Part shown: positions 41,936 to 50,962 of the stretch, piece by piece
Layout of the letters: each line of letters begins with the position of its first letter
How positions within the stretch are numbered: position 1 is the stretch's first letter
Origin: Roseburia_C sp031555935
GTDB lineage: Bacteria; Bacillota; Clostridia; Lachnospirales; Lachnospiraceae
Direction of reading: 5' to 3'
Assembly (NCBI GenBank): GCA_031555935.1
Contig: JAVBTX010000018.1
Coordinates: forward strand, 28,099 to 92,098
Length of the DNA stretch: 64,000 nt
Made by a program: the position numbers and the translations under genes
The notes under the pieces: generated by a model
Databases searched by the model: none
What the model was told of the DNA's origin: nothing
The model's input: only the letters and a program-made list of their open reading frames with translations

Positions 41936-43159
41936 ATGAACTATATAAAAAGAAGTTTGGAGACAATTGTAAGTGAATTGACAGCACAATATCCGGTTAT
42001 TATGGTCACCGGACCGAGACAGGTCGGGAAAACAACAATGTTGCAGAAATTGATGGAAGGAACCGAAAGAGGATATGTAACGCTAGATGATTTGACTGAG
42101 CGTGATTTAGCGAAGCGTGATCCAGAATTGTTTTTCCAGATTCATAAACCGCCCATTTTAATAGATGAGATTCAGTACGCACCGGAGTTGTTTCCATATA
42201 TCAAAATATACGTAGATAAAAATAAGGAACCGGGAGCTTTTTGGCTTACTGGCTCACAAATTTTTCGCTTGATGAAAGGTGTGCAAGAGTCATTGGCTGG
42301 AAGAGTTGCAGTCTTATCAATGACGACACTATCTCAGAGTGAGGTATATGGCTGTGAAGCGCAGCCATTTGAAATCGAATTGGAAAAGTTGAAAATAAGA
42401 AGTATTGGGCGTGAACCAGCCGACACAGAGAAGATATTTGAGAAGATATATAAAGGCTCTATGCCAGCTATTGTGAATGGAACTTATACAAACAGCAATA
42501 TATATTATAACAGCTATATTAGCACCTATATTGAGCGGGATGTAAAGATGCTTTCGGATGCAATTGATGCTCTGAAATTCTTGCGATTTATGACAGCTGT
42601 AGCGGCTAGATGTGGTCAAATGTTGAATATATCAGATATTGCCAACGATGCAGATATTAATCAGACACAGGCAAAAAATTGGCTTAATATTCTTGAAACT
42701 TTGGGAATTATTTTTTATCTGCATCCATATTCCAATAATTTGATTAAGCGGTTGGTAAAGACACCAAAACTATATTTTTACGATACTGGACTAGTTTGCT
42801 ATTTGACAAAATGGAGCAATGCAAAAACATTGGAAAGTGGTGCCATGAATGGAGCGATTTTAGAAAACTATGTTGTGGCGGAAATTGCAAAAACCTACTA
42901 TGGTTGTGGCAAGGAACCGTATATGTATTACTATCGCGATAAGGATGCAAAGGAGATTGATATTATATTAGAACATGATGGAGTACTTAATCCAATCGAG
43001 ATTAAAAAGACTGCCAATCCTGGAACAGAATTGACCAAGATTTTCGGACTACTTGATCGTTCTTCGACACCAAGAGATAAGGGCGCAATTATCTGCATGA
43101 AACAAAGTTTGAGTGCAATTGATAGAGAAAATTTTATTGTTCCTATTTGGATGATATAA
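41936..43159 (+). CDS. AAA-family ATPase with DUF4143 domain
   Basis: A 407-residue protein with a Walker A motif GPRQVGKTTM near 27, Walker B ILIDEIQYAPEL near 70, sensor region FWLTGSQIFRLM near 100, and a C-terminal DUF4143 domain with PD-(D/E)XK-like features (YYRDKDAKEIDIILEHDGVLNPIEIKK near 328). Such proteins are scattered, often multi-copy, and of unknown function; accessory or defence-like roles have been suggested for relatives. AAGGAG is seven bases before the ATG at 41936. It is flanked by its own promoter and a terminator, consistent with later insertion between housekeeping genes. Confidence 0.88.
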   Translation: MNYIKRSLETIVSELTAQYPVIMVTGPRQVGKTTMLQKLMEGTERGYVTLDDLTERDLAKRDPELFFQIHKPPILIDEIQYAPELFPYIKIYVDKNKEPGAFWLTGSQIFRLMKGVQESLAGRVAVLSMTTLSQSEVYGCEAQPFEIELEKLKIRSIGREPADTEKIFEKIYKGSMPAIVNGTYTNSNIYYNSYISTYIERDVKMLSDAIDALKFLRFMTAVAARCGQMLNISDIANDADINQTQAKNWLNILETLGIIFYLHPYSNNLIKRLVKTPKLYFYDTGLVCYLTKWSNAKTLESGAMNGAILENYVVAEIAKTYYGCGKEPYMYYYRDKDAKEIDIILEHDGVLNPIEIKKTANPGTELTKIFGLLDRSSTPRDKGAIICMKQSLSAIDRENFIVPIWMI

Positions 43160-43199
43160 GTAAAATAAGAACGCATATTAGTTAGTATTCATGTCATAA

Positions 43200-43239
43200 C
43201 ACTCCGCTCGGAATTACTGATATCGAGCGGAGTGAGTTT
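43200..43239. terminator. Terminator between convergent ATPase gene and aroC
   Basis: CACTCCGCTCG (43200-43210) pairs perfectly with CGAGCGGAGTG (43224-43234), with T bases after it on the + strand. Confidence 0.9.
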
Positions 43240-43245
43240 TTGCCA

Positions 43246-44373
43246 TTAAGCATAAAAATCATGTAACGCGTCCATCCGCGCCCCCATATTACCAAGCAGT
43301 GCATCCACAACCGTAATCGCTGCCATCGCTTCCACCACGACAACCGCTCGCGGTACAATAATCGGGTCATGTCTGCCATGAATACTTATATCAATATTTT
43401 CGCCATCCTGATTCACCGTCTGCTGCGTAGCCGCAATCGAAGGGGTCGGTTTGATTGCCGCCCGAAAAACAAGCGGACTGCCATCACTCATACCGCCCAG
43501 AACGCCGCCAGCATGATTGGTCTTTTTCGTCACGGCACCATTGGCATCAGTCTCAAACGCATCATTATTGCTAAGCCCAGTTGCATTAGCGACAGCAAAC
43601 CCATCACCGATTTCAAAACCCTTCACCGCACCAATCGAAAAAATCGCCTTGGCCAGATTCGCATCTAATTTATCAAACACCGGGTCACCAATACCAGCCG
43701 GAATCCCTGTAATAATACACTCAATCAAACCACCAGCAGAATTTTGTTCGACCATACATTTTTCCAGATACTCTTGAGCCTTGCTTGTAGCATCAGCATC
43801 TGGCATATATAATGGATTACCTTCAATAATTTCCTGCATTGCAGAAAAACCATTCTGTAAAATCACTTCTGCCGAAGTTGCAATCTGCACCGGACCAATT
43901 GATTTGCTGTATGTAAGTATTGAAATGCCAAGCTGTGATAAAATCTTCGCTGCAATCGCACCAGCCGCAACCCGGCCAATTGTCTCGCGTCCGGAAGAAC
44001 GTCCGCCACCGCGATAATCCCGAAAGCCGTATTTCATATCAAAGGTATAATCCGCGTGCCCTGGACGATAGTAGGAAGCAATATCGCTGTAATCCTTTGA
44101 TTTCTGATTCTGATTATAGATCACAAGAGAAATTGGCGTACCAGTTGTTTTGCCTTCGAAAATGCCAGAGAGAATTTCGACTGCATCATCCTCTTTTCGC
44201 GGTGTGGTAAATTTTGATTGTCCTGGTTTGCGGCGATTTAAAAAGATTTGAATGTCGCTTTCACAAAGTTCTAAGCCAGCCGGACAGCCATCCACAACAA
44301 CACCAACCCCTTTTCCGTGGGATTCTCCCCAAGTAGTAATTTTAAATATATTTCCAAATGATGAACCTGCCAT
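43246..44373 (-). CDS. aroC: Chorismate synthase
   Basis: Makes chorismate from EPSP, the last step of the shikimate pathway, using reduced FMN. The start is placed at 44373, giving MAGSSFGNIFKITTWGESHG and 375 residues; the site GGAG is six bases upstream, and the ATG four codons earlier is less well placed. Signatures present are GESHGKGVGVVVDGCPAG at about 16-33, RGGGRSSGRETIGRVAAGA near 125 and the C-terminal GRHDPIIVPRAVVV. No other shikimate gene adjoins it. Confidence 0.96.
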   Translation of the reverse strand: MAGSSFGNIFKITTWGESHGKGVGVVVDGCPAGLELCESDIQIFLNRRKPGQSKFTTPRKEDDAVEILSGIFEGKTTGTPISLVIYNQNQKSKDYSDIASYYRPGHADYTFDMKYGFRDYRGGGRSSGRETIGRVAAGAIAAKILSQLGISILTYSKSIGPVQIATSAEVILQNGFSAMQEIIEGNPLYMPDADATSKAQEYLEKCMVEQNSAGGLIECIITGIPAGIGDPVFDKLDANLAKAIFSIGAVKGFEIGDGFAVANATGLSNNDAFETDANGAVTKKTNHAGGVLGGMSDGSPLVFRAAIKPTPSIAATQQTVNQDGENIDISIHGRHDPIIVPRAVVVVEAMAAITVVDALLGNMGARMDALHDFYA

Positions 44374-44455
44374 AATAATCTCCAATCCTCAAAAAATAAA
44401 CTTGTACAGAACACATTATAGAGTATTTTAGAGGGTGTGACAATGATATTTTTTA

Positions 44456-44484
44456 TTGAAGCAAAGTTAAACTTGTGATAATAT
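44456..44484 (+). promoter_or_regulatory. Promoter of tgt
   Basis: TTGAAG (44456-44461) and TAATAT (44479-44484), 17 bases apart, about 40 bases before the tgt start. Confidence 0.6.
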
Positions 44485-44524
44485 AAGAACGTTGTGTTAT
44501 ATGACATTAAAGGAGAATAAACCA

Positions 44525-45652
44525 ATGTATGAATTATTAAAACAAGAAGGCCGAGCGAAACGCGGCGTTTTTCACACCGTTCACGGTGATATACAGACCC
44601 CCGTATTTATGAATGTAGGAACCGTTGCAGCCATAAAGGGGGCGGTATCGACAGAGGATTTAGAGGGAATTAAAACTCAGGTGGAGCTTTCCAACACCTA
44701 TCATTTGCATGTGCGACCAGGTGACAAGCTGATAAAGGAACTGGGCGGATTGCATAAATTTATGGTGTGGGACAAGCCAATTCTAACTGATTCAGGCGGA
44801 TTTCAAGTGTTTTCCTTAGCGGGACTGCGCAAAATAAAAGAAGAAGGCGTATACTTCCATTCCCATGTGGATGGTGCAAAGATATTTATGGGACCGGAAG
44901 AGAGTATGCAGATTCAGTCCAATCTGGCATCGACCATCGCGATGGCCTTCGATGAATGCCCAAGCAGCGTAGCGGAACGTTACTATGTGGAAGCATCGGT
45001 GGCAAGAACGACGAGATGGTTAGAACGCTGTCGAACCGAAATGACACGTTTGAATGGCTTGGAAGAAACCATCAATAAAGACCAAATGCTTTTTGGTATC
45101 AATCAGGGGGCTATCTTTGCTGATATCCGAATTGACCATGCCAAACGAATCGCAGAAATGGACTTGGATGGCTATGCGATTGGTGGTCTGGCAGTCGGTG
45201 AGAGTCATGAAGACATGTATCATATAATAGAAGAAACAGTGCCATATTTACCAGTTAATAAACCAACTTATCTGATGGGGGTGGGAACACCAGCGAATAT
45301 CTTAGAAGCGGTAGAGCGCGGGGTGGATTTTTTTGACTGCGTATATCCGACGAGAAATGGAAGACATGGGCATCTATATACAAACCAGGGCAAGCTCAAC
45401 CTCTTTAATAAGAAGTATGAAAAGGACATGCGGCCAATCGAGGAAGGCTGTCAGTGTCCAGCGTGCCGTCGTTACAGTCGAGCTTATATCAGACATTTGT
45501 TGAAGGCCAAGGAGATGTTGGGGATGCGCCTAGCGGTACTGCATAATTTGTATTTCTACAATACAATGATGGAAGAAATTCGTGATGCACTTGATGCCGG
45601 CAATTTTAAGTCATACAAAGAAGAAAAATTATACGGTATGAACCAAGGCTAA
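44525..45652 (+). CDS. tgt: tRNA-guanine transglycosylase
   Basis: Replaces guanine 34 with preQ1 in tRNAs for Asp, Asn, His and Tyr, the entry step to queuosine. The ATG at 44525 follows AAAGGAG; an in-frame ATG at 44492 lacks a site. The 375-residue product has the nucleophile region DSGGFQVFSLAGLRKI near 92, GGLAVGESHEDMY near 220 and the zinc ligands CQCPACRRYSRAYIRHL near 305-325. The neighbouring yajC matches the common tgt-yajC order; queA is not in the window. Confidence 0.97.
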   Translation: MYELLKQEGRAKRGVFHTVHGDIQTPVFMNVGTVAAIKGAVSTEDLEGIKTQVELSNTYHLHVRPGDKLIKELGGLHKFMVWDKPILTDSGGFQVFSLAGLRKIKEEGVYFHSHVDGAKIFMGPEESMQIQSNLASTIAMAFDECPSSVAERYYVEASVARTTRWLERCRTEMTRLNGLEETINKDQMLFGINQGAIFADIRIDHAKRIAEMDLDGYAIGGLAVGESHEDMYHIIEETVPYLPVNKPTYLMGVGTPANILEAVERGVDFFDCVYPTRNGRHGHLYTNQGKLNLFNKKYEKDMRPIEEGCQCPACRRYSRAYIRHLLKAKEMLGMRLAVLHNLYFYNTMMEEIRDALDAGNFKSYKEEKLYGMNQG

Positions 45653-45657
45653 CAAAA

Positions 45658-45693
45658 TACTACGAGTAGTAAAAATTACGACATGTCGTAATT
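45658..45693. promoter_or_regulatory. Two short-spaced palindromes between tgt and yajC
   Basis: TACTAC/GTAGTA (45658-45671) and the perfect 20-base palindrome AATTACGACATGTCGTAATT (45674-45693), followed by A/T-rich sequence. The second could act as a weak terminator for tgt or as an operator for a dimeric regulator; a 2-base loop makes an RNA hairpin strained. Confidence 0.6.
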
Positions 45694-45724
45694 ATAAAAA
45701 AACCATGAATTATTGCAAAAGGGC

Positions 45725-45753
45725 TTGTCGCATGTGATTCTTTTGTGTACAAT
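45725..45753 (+). promoter_or_regulatory. Promoter of yajC
   Basis: TTGTCG (45725-45730) and TACAAT (45748-45753), 17 bases apart, 55 bases before the yajC start. Confidence 0.65.
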
Positions 45754-45807
45754 GGTAAAAAGTAGTGTAAACTTATACACTATCGGACATTTTAGGAGGA
45801 AAATCTC

Positions 45808-46131
45808 ATGAATATTTTAGCAACAACAGAAGCAATGGCAGGAAATGGAATGTTTTCCATGATATTATGGATGGTAGTATTATTTGGTGCCATGTATTTT
45901 ATTATGATTCGTCCACAGCAGAAAGAAGCCAAGAAAAAAAGTCAGATGCAGGCAGATTTAGCAGTGGGAGATACTGTTTTAACAACAAGTGGATTTTATG
46001 GAACGGTAATTGATATTTCTGATGATACATTGATTGTAGAATTTGGTAACAATAGAAACTGTCGTATTCCAATGCAGCGTCAGGCAATCTCAGTAGTAGA
46101 GAAACCAGAAGATGCCAGCGAAAGCAAATAA
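45808..46131 (+). CDS. yajC: Preprotein translocase subunit YajC
   Basis: A small membrane partner of the Sec translocon, associated with SecDF. The 107-residue product has an N-terminal helix (about 13-34) ending in MYFIMIRPQQKEAKKKSQM, the YajC hallmark, then a short soluble domain VGDTVLTTSGFYGTVIDI. secDF does not follow; instead a terminator and the leuB promoter do. The AGGAGG site is strong. Confidence 0.95.
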   Translation: MNILATTEAMAGNGMFSMILWMVVLFGAMYFIMIRPQQKEAKKKSQMQADLAVGDTVLTTSGFYGTVIDISDDTLIVEFGNNRNCRIPMQRQAISVVEKPEDASESK

Positions 46132-46166
46132 GTCGCTGAAGCGAGCAGATAAGCAAACATTCATAG

Positions 46167-46208
46167 ACTCCGTGGAGCAGATTGAAAAATCACTTCACGG
46201 AGTTTTTT
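46167..46208 (+). terminator. Terminator after yajC
   Basis: ACTCCGTG (46167-46174) pairs with CACGGAGT (46196-46203), followed by six T. Confidence 0.88.
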
Positions 46209-46244
46209 GTGCGCTCGGCGGTAGGCACGTTCTATAATAAATAG

Positions 46245-46273
46245 TTGAAATCTACAAAAAAATACTATATGAT
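46245..46273 (+). promoter_or_regulatory. Promoter of the leuB-ilvD-ilvB operon
   Basis: TTGAAA (46245-46250) and TATGAT (46268-46273), with 17 bases between. The leader of about 75 bases shows no T-box or leader-peptide attenuator. Confidence 0.65.
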
Positions 46274-46350
46274 ATAGATTATTGAGTTTTTACATGTTGC
46301 TGACAGGACAGCAAAACGAAAAAGAGCACAGACAGAAAGGAAGAACAATC

Positions 46351-47451
46351 ATGAACTATCGTGTAGGAGTGATATCCGGTGACGGAATTGGACCAGAAAT
46401 TGTAAATGAAGCAAAAAAAGTATTAGATGCTGTGGGAGCAAAATATAACCACGTCTTTGAATATGAAGAAATCTTATTAGGAGGATGTTCGATTGATGCG
46501 ACCGGAGTGCCGCTGACCGACGAAGCAATTGCGCAGGCGAAGGCCAGTGATGCCGTGCTGATGGGTTCCATTGGTGGCGATACCTCTACCTCTCCCTGGT
46601 ATCAATTAGAGCCATCCCTAAGACCAGAAGCAGGCTTGTTAAAAATCCGTAAGGAGCTGAATCTATTTGCTAACTTACGTCCAGCATATTTATATGAGGA
46701 GTTAAAAGAAGCCTGCCCGCTTCGTGATGAGATAATTGGCGAGGGCTTTGATATGGTTATCATGCGAGAGCTGACCGGTGGTCTCTATTTTGGTGAACGT
46801 CATACGGAAGAAGTGAACGGACAGTTACAGGCGACAGATAGCCTTACTTATAGTGAAGAAGAGATTCGCCGTATTGCCATCAAGGGCTTTGATATTGCAA
46901 TGAAACGTGATAAGCGTTTAATCAGCGTTGATAAAGCGAATGTCCTCGATTCCTCGAGACTATGGCGCAAAGTAGTCGAGGAAGTAGCCAAGAATTATCC
47001 AGAAGTAGCGTTAGAGCATATGTTAGTCGATAACTGTGCGATGCAGTTAGTCAAGAATCCAAGACAGTTTGATGTTATTTTAACTGAGAACATGTTTGGC
47101 GATATCTTATCCGATGAAGCAAGCATGGTAACTGGCTCGATTGGAATGTTATCCTCAGCAAGCATGAACGATACCAAATTCGGTCTGTATGAGCCAAGCC
47201 ACGGTTCGGCACCAGACATTGCTGGAAAAGACATTGCAAATCCAATCGCGACGGTTTTAAGTGCCGCAATGATGCTTCGATACTCCTTTGACCTTGATAA
47301 AGAAGCGGATGCTGTTGAAGCAGCGGTAAAGCAGCTGTTAAAGGATGGCTACCGAACTGGCGACATTATGCCACAGGATGAGGAAAAAAAGGCAGAATTT
47401 ACCCAGGTCGGATGTAAAAAAATGGGTGACTTAATTGCGGAAAGAGTGTAA
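46351..47451 (+). CDS. leuB: 3-isopropylmalate dehydrogenase
   Basis: Oxidises and decarboxylates 3-isopropylmalate in leucine synthesis, with NAD. The ATG at 46351 follows GAAAGGAAGAA and gives MNYRVGVISGDGIGPEI and 366 residues; the earlier in-frame ATG at 46282 lacks a site. Conserved motifs are RELTGGLYFGER near 137, KANVLDSSRLWR near 190, NMFGDILSDEASMVTGSIGMLSSAS near 238 and EPSHGSAPDIAGKDIANPIA near 274. First gene of a branched-chain amino acid operon. Confidence 0.96.
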   Translation: MNYRVGVISGDGIGPEIVNEAKKVLDAVGAKYNHVFEYEEILLGGCSIDATGVPLTDEAIAQAKASDAVLMGSIGGDTSTSPWYQLEPSLRPEAGLLKIRKELNLFANLRPAYLYEELKEACPLRDEIIGEGFDMVIMRELTGGLYFGERHTEEVNGQLQATDSLTYSEEEIRRIAIKGFDIAMKRDKRLISVDKANVLDSSRLWRKVVEEVAKNYPEVALEHMLVDNCAMQLVKNPRQFDVILTENMFGDILSDEASMVTGSIGMLSSASMNDTKFGLYEPSHGSAPDIAGKDIANPIATVLSAAMMLRYSFDLDKEADAVEAAVKQLLKDGYRTGDIMPQDEEKKAEFTQVGCKKMGDLIAERV

Positions 47452-47508
47452 AATAGAAACATTAACGATATTACAGTAGAAAAATAGAACGGGAAAGGGA
47501 AGAAAAAC

Positions 47509-49176
47509 ATGAAGAGTGATAATGTAAAAAGCGGAATGCAGCAGGCACCACACAGAAGTTTGTTTAATGCTCTAGGTTTTACCAAAGAAGAAATGGAAAA
47601 GCCAATGGTGGGTATTGTAAGTTCCTATAATGAAATCGTGCCAGGACATATGAACCTGGATAAAATAGTCAATGCAGTAAAACTAGGCGTTGCGGAAGCT
47701 GGTGGTGTACCAGTTGTATTTCCAGCAATTGCCGTTTGTGATGGAATCGCAATGGGACATGAGGGGATGAAATATTCACTTGTCACCAGAGATTTGATTG
47801 CTGATTCGACTGAATGTATGGCATTAGCACATCAGTTTGATGCCTTGGTTATGGTGCCAAACTGTGATAAGAACGTACCGGGATTATTGATGGCAGCAGC
47901 TAGAATCAATGTGCCAACCGTATTTGTATCAGGTGGTCCAATGTTAGCTGGACGTGTGCAGGGACATAAAACAAGTCTTTCTTCGATGTTTGAAGCAGTT
48001 GGCGCCTATGCCGCAGGCAAGATGAGTGCCGAAGAGGTTGAGGAATATGAGAACAAGGCCTGCCCAACTTGTGGTTCTTGTTCCGGAATGTATACCGCAA
48101 ACTCAATGAACTGTCTGACCGAAGCACTTGGGATGGGACTTGGCGGAAACGGAACGATTCCAGCCGTATATTCTGAGCGTATCAAACTGGCAAAACATGC
48201 AGGTATGGCAGTAATGGAAATGTACCAAAAGAACATTCGTCCAAGTGACATTATGACGAAAGAAGCAGTGTTAAATGCACTGACCGTAGATATGGCATTA
48301 GGATGTTCCACGAACAGTATGTTACATCTACCAGCGATTGCACATGAAATCGGCTTTGATTTTGATATCACATTTGCCAATGAAATCAGCGAAAAGACAC
48401 CAAATTTATGTCACTTAGCACCAGCCGGTCCAACTTATATGGAAGACCTAAATGAAGCTGGCGGCGTTTACGCTGTGATGAAAGAGTTAGATGATGCCGG
48501 ACTATTAATTACAGATTGTATGACCGTAACCGGTAAAACCGTTGCTGAAAATATAAAAAATGCCATTAACCGTGACCCAGAGGTAATCAGACCTTTAGAT
48601 AATCCATACAGTGCAACTGGTGGATTGGCAGTATTAAGCGGTAATCTGGCGCCAAACGGCGGTGTTGTAAAACGTTCCGCAGTTGTACCGGAAATGATGA
48701 CGCATGAGGGACCAGCCAGAGTCTTTGACTGTGAAGAAGATGCTATTGCAGCTATCAAAGATGGCAAGATTGTAGCAGGCGATGTAGTGGTTATCCGCTA
48801 TGAAGGACCAAAAGGTGGACCAGGAATGCGTGAAATGTTAAACCCAACCTCAGCGATTGCGGGTATGGGCTTAGGTTCGTCCGTAGCCTTGATTACGGAT
48901 GGTCGTTTCTCCGGTGCCAGCCGTGGAGCTTCCATTGGACACGTTTCACCAGAGGCAGCAGTCGGCGGACCGATTGCTTTAATTGAGGAAGGCGACATCA
49001 TTTCGATTGATATTACAAAGATGAAATTAGATGTAAAAGTATCCGAAGAAGAAATGGCAGCAAGAAAAGCAAACTGGCAGCCACGTCAGCCAAAAGTAAC
49101 GACTGGTTATCTGGCTCGCTATGCATCGATGGTAACCTCCGGCAACCGCGGAGCAATCATGGAAATGCCAAAATAG
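47509..49176 (+). CDS. ilvD: Dihydroxy-acid dehydratase
   Basis: An Fe-S dehydratase forming 2-keto acids for valine, isoleucine and leucine. The 555-residue protein has PNCDKNVPGLLMAAAR near 117, CPTCGSCSGMYTANSMNCL near 185, and GRFSGASRGASIGHVSPEAA near 466, with the cluster cysteines in the first two blocks. It begins 57 bases after leuB and precedes ilvB by 16 bases. Confidence 0.97.
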   Translation: MKSDNVKSGMQQAPHRSLFNALGFTKEEMEKPMVGIVSSYNEIVPGHMNLDKIVNAVKLGVAEAGGVPVVFPAIAVCDGIAMGHEGMKYSLVTRDLIADSTECMALAHQFDALVMVPNCDKNVPGLLMAAARINVPTVFVSGGPMLAGRVQGHKTSLSSMFEAVGAYAAGKMSAEEVEEYENKACPTCGSCSGMYTANSMNCLTEALGMGLGGNGTIPAVYSERIKLAKHAGMAVMEMYQKNIRPSDIMTKEAVLNALTVDMALGCSTNSMLHLPAIAHEIGFDFDITFANEISEKTPNLCHLAPAGPTYMEDLNEAGGVYAVMKELDDAGLLITDCMTVTGKTVAENIKNAINRDPEVIRPLDNPYSATGGLAVLSGNLAPNGGVVKRSAVVPEMMTHEGPARVFDCEEDAIAAIKDGKIVAGDVVVIRYEGPKGGPGMREMLNPTSAIAGMGLGSSVALITDGRFSGASRGASIGHVSPEAAVGGPIALIEEGDIISIDITKMKLDVKVSEEEMAARKANWQPRQPKVTTGYLARYASMVTSGNRGAIMEMPK

Positions 49177-49192
49177 AAAGAGAGGAAATATC

Positions 49193-50863
49193 ATGCTCTT
49201 AACAGGTGCAGAAATCGTAATAGAATGTTTAAAGGAACAGGGCGTGGATACTGTATTCGGTTATCCGGGCGGCCAGATTTTAAATGTTTATGACGCATTA
49301 TATATCCACAGACACGAAATCAAACATATCCTGACCTCCCACGAGCAGGGGGCATCCCATGCCGCCGACGGATATGCCAGAAGTACCGGCAAGGTCGGTG
49401 TTTGCTTAGCAACCAGCGGACCCGGCGCAACCAATCTGGTGACCGGAATCGCAACTGCTTATATGGATTCCGTCCCAATGGTAGCAATTACATGTAATGT
49501 TGGCGTGTCATTACTTGGCAAAGACAGTTTTCAGGAAATTGATATTGCTGGTATCACGACTCCAATCACAAAACATAATTTCATTGTCAAAGATGTTGAG
49601 GACTTAGCAACAACGATTCGCCGTGCCTTTACGATTGCCAGAAAAGGCCGGCCCGGCCCAGTGCTGGTCGATATTCCGAAAGACGTAACGGCAAACAAAG
49701 CGGAATTTATTGCGCAGGCAGTTGAAATTGTCCAGCGTGACACGGCAAATATCACCGAAAAAGATTTGGAAAAAGCTGTTTCGATGATTAACAAAGCGAA
49801 AAAGCCATATATTTTCGTTGGTGGCGGAGCTGTAATTTCAGAAGCAAGTGCGCAGTTAAAAGAATTTGTCGAAAAGATACAGGCACCAGTCTGTGACACC
49901 TTAATGGGCAAAGGTGCATTTGACGGTACCAGTCCATATTATACCGGCATGCTCGGAATGCATGGCACAAAGACTTCCAACTTAGGGGTTAGCGAATGTG
50001 ATTTGTTAATTGCCGTTGGTGTTCGGTTTAACGACAGAGTAACCGGTAATGCCAAGAAGTTTGCAAAGCAGGCAAAGATTTTACAATTAGATATCGACCC
50101 AGCAGAAATCAATAAAAACATTGTGGTAAATGCCAGTGTAATCGGTGATGTTAAAGAAATTTTAAGCCGTTTAAACCCATGCATTGAGCAGCAGGATCAT
50201 TCAGAATGGGTAGCACATGTTCAGGAAATGAAAGAAAAATATCCATTAACCGGTCCAGCCGAAGGCTTAAGTGGACCATATATTATTGAAGAGGTCTATC
50301 GCCAGACGAAGGGTGATGCAGTCATTGTTACCGAAGTTGGCCAGCATCAGATGTGGGCAGCACAGTATTACAAATATTCAAAACCACGCACCCTGCTGAC
50401 TTCTGGTGGACTTGGCACAATGGGATATGGCTTAGGGGCAGCGATTGGAGCACAGACGGCAAATCCAGATAAACAGATAATTAATATTGCTGGTGATGGC
50501 TGTTTTCGAATGAATATGAACGAAATTGCAACCGCAGTCCGTCAGCAATTGCCATTAGTAGAAATCATTGTAAATAACCATGTACTTGGAATGGTTAGAC
50601 AATGGCAGACCCTATTTTATGATGAAAATTATTCAGCCACCGTTTTAAACGATGCGGTAGACTTCGTTAAGCTGGCAGAGGCTATGGGTGCGACTGGATA
50701 TCGTGCCAATACCCGCGAGGAGTTTGAAGCGGCACTGCAAAAAGCGCTTGCCTCAAAAACACCAGTTGTCATCGACTGCAATATCGACAGCGACCATAAA
50801 GTGTGGCCAATGGTAGCACCGGGAGCAGCAATCTCGGAAGTCTTTGATGGTAGCGATAAATAA
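49193..50863 (+). CDS. ilvB: Acetolactate synthase large subunit
   Basis: A thiamine-diphosphate enzyme that condenses pyruvate into acetolactate (or 2-ketobutyrate into acetohydroxybutyrate). The 556-residue product has the catalytic-glutamate region TSHEQGASHAADGYAR near 43-58, the GPGATNLVTGIATAYMDSVP FAD and substrate region, and the ThDP motif GDGCFRMNMNEIATAVRQ near 436. FAD-binding and Gln residues place it among biosynthetic AHAS enzymes. No ilvN small subunit follows, which is unusual; it may be encoded elsewhere. Confidence 0.95.
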   Translation: MLLTGAEIVIECLKEQGVDTVFGYPGGQILNVYDALYIHRHEIKHILTSHEQGASHAADGYARSTGKVGVCLATSGPGATNLVTGIATAYMDSVPMVAITCNVGVSLLGKDSFQEIDIAGITTPITKHNFIVKDVEDLATTIRRAFTIARKGRPGPVLVDIPKDVTANKAEFIAQAVEIVQRDTANITEKDLEKAVSMINKAKKPYIFVGGGAVISEASAQLKEFVEKIQAPVCDTLMGKGAFDGTSPYYTGMLGMHGTKTSNLGVSECDLLIAVGVRFNDRVTGNAKKFAKQAKILQLDIDPAEINKNIVVNASVIGDVKEILSRLNPCIEQQDHSEWVAHVQEMKEKYPLTGPAEGLSGPYIIEEVYRQTKGDAVIVTEVGQHQMWAAQYYKYSKPRTLLTSGGLGTMGYGLGAAIGAQTANPDKQIINIAGDGCFRMNMNEIATAVRQQLPLVEIIVNNHVLGMVRQWQTLFYDENYSATVLNDAVDFVKLAEAMGATGYRANTREEFEAALQKALASKTPVVIDCNIDSDHKVWPMVAPGAAISEVFDGSDK

Positions 50864-50881
50864 TCGCGCGTTAAAGGTGTC

Positions 50882-50910
50882 TTGACAGATAACGTCTAAG
50901 AGTTCATAAT
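50882..50910 (+). promoter_or_regulatory. Promoter of the serC-serA operon
   Basis: TTGACA (50882-50887) and CATAAT (50905-50910), with a 17-base spacer, 53 bases before serC. Confidence 0.75.
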
Positions 50911-50962
50911 ATCGTATTAGGATTAAATTTTAAAGACAATAGAAGCAATGAGGAGGAAGAAC

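Noticed and set aside
46209..46350. Leader-peptide or T-box attenuator upstream of leuB
   Set aside because: No run of Leu codons and no terminator or antiterminator pair is seen; the region has only a promoter.
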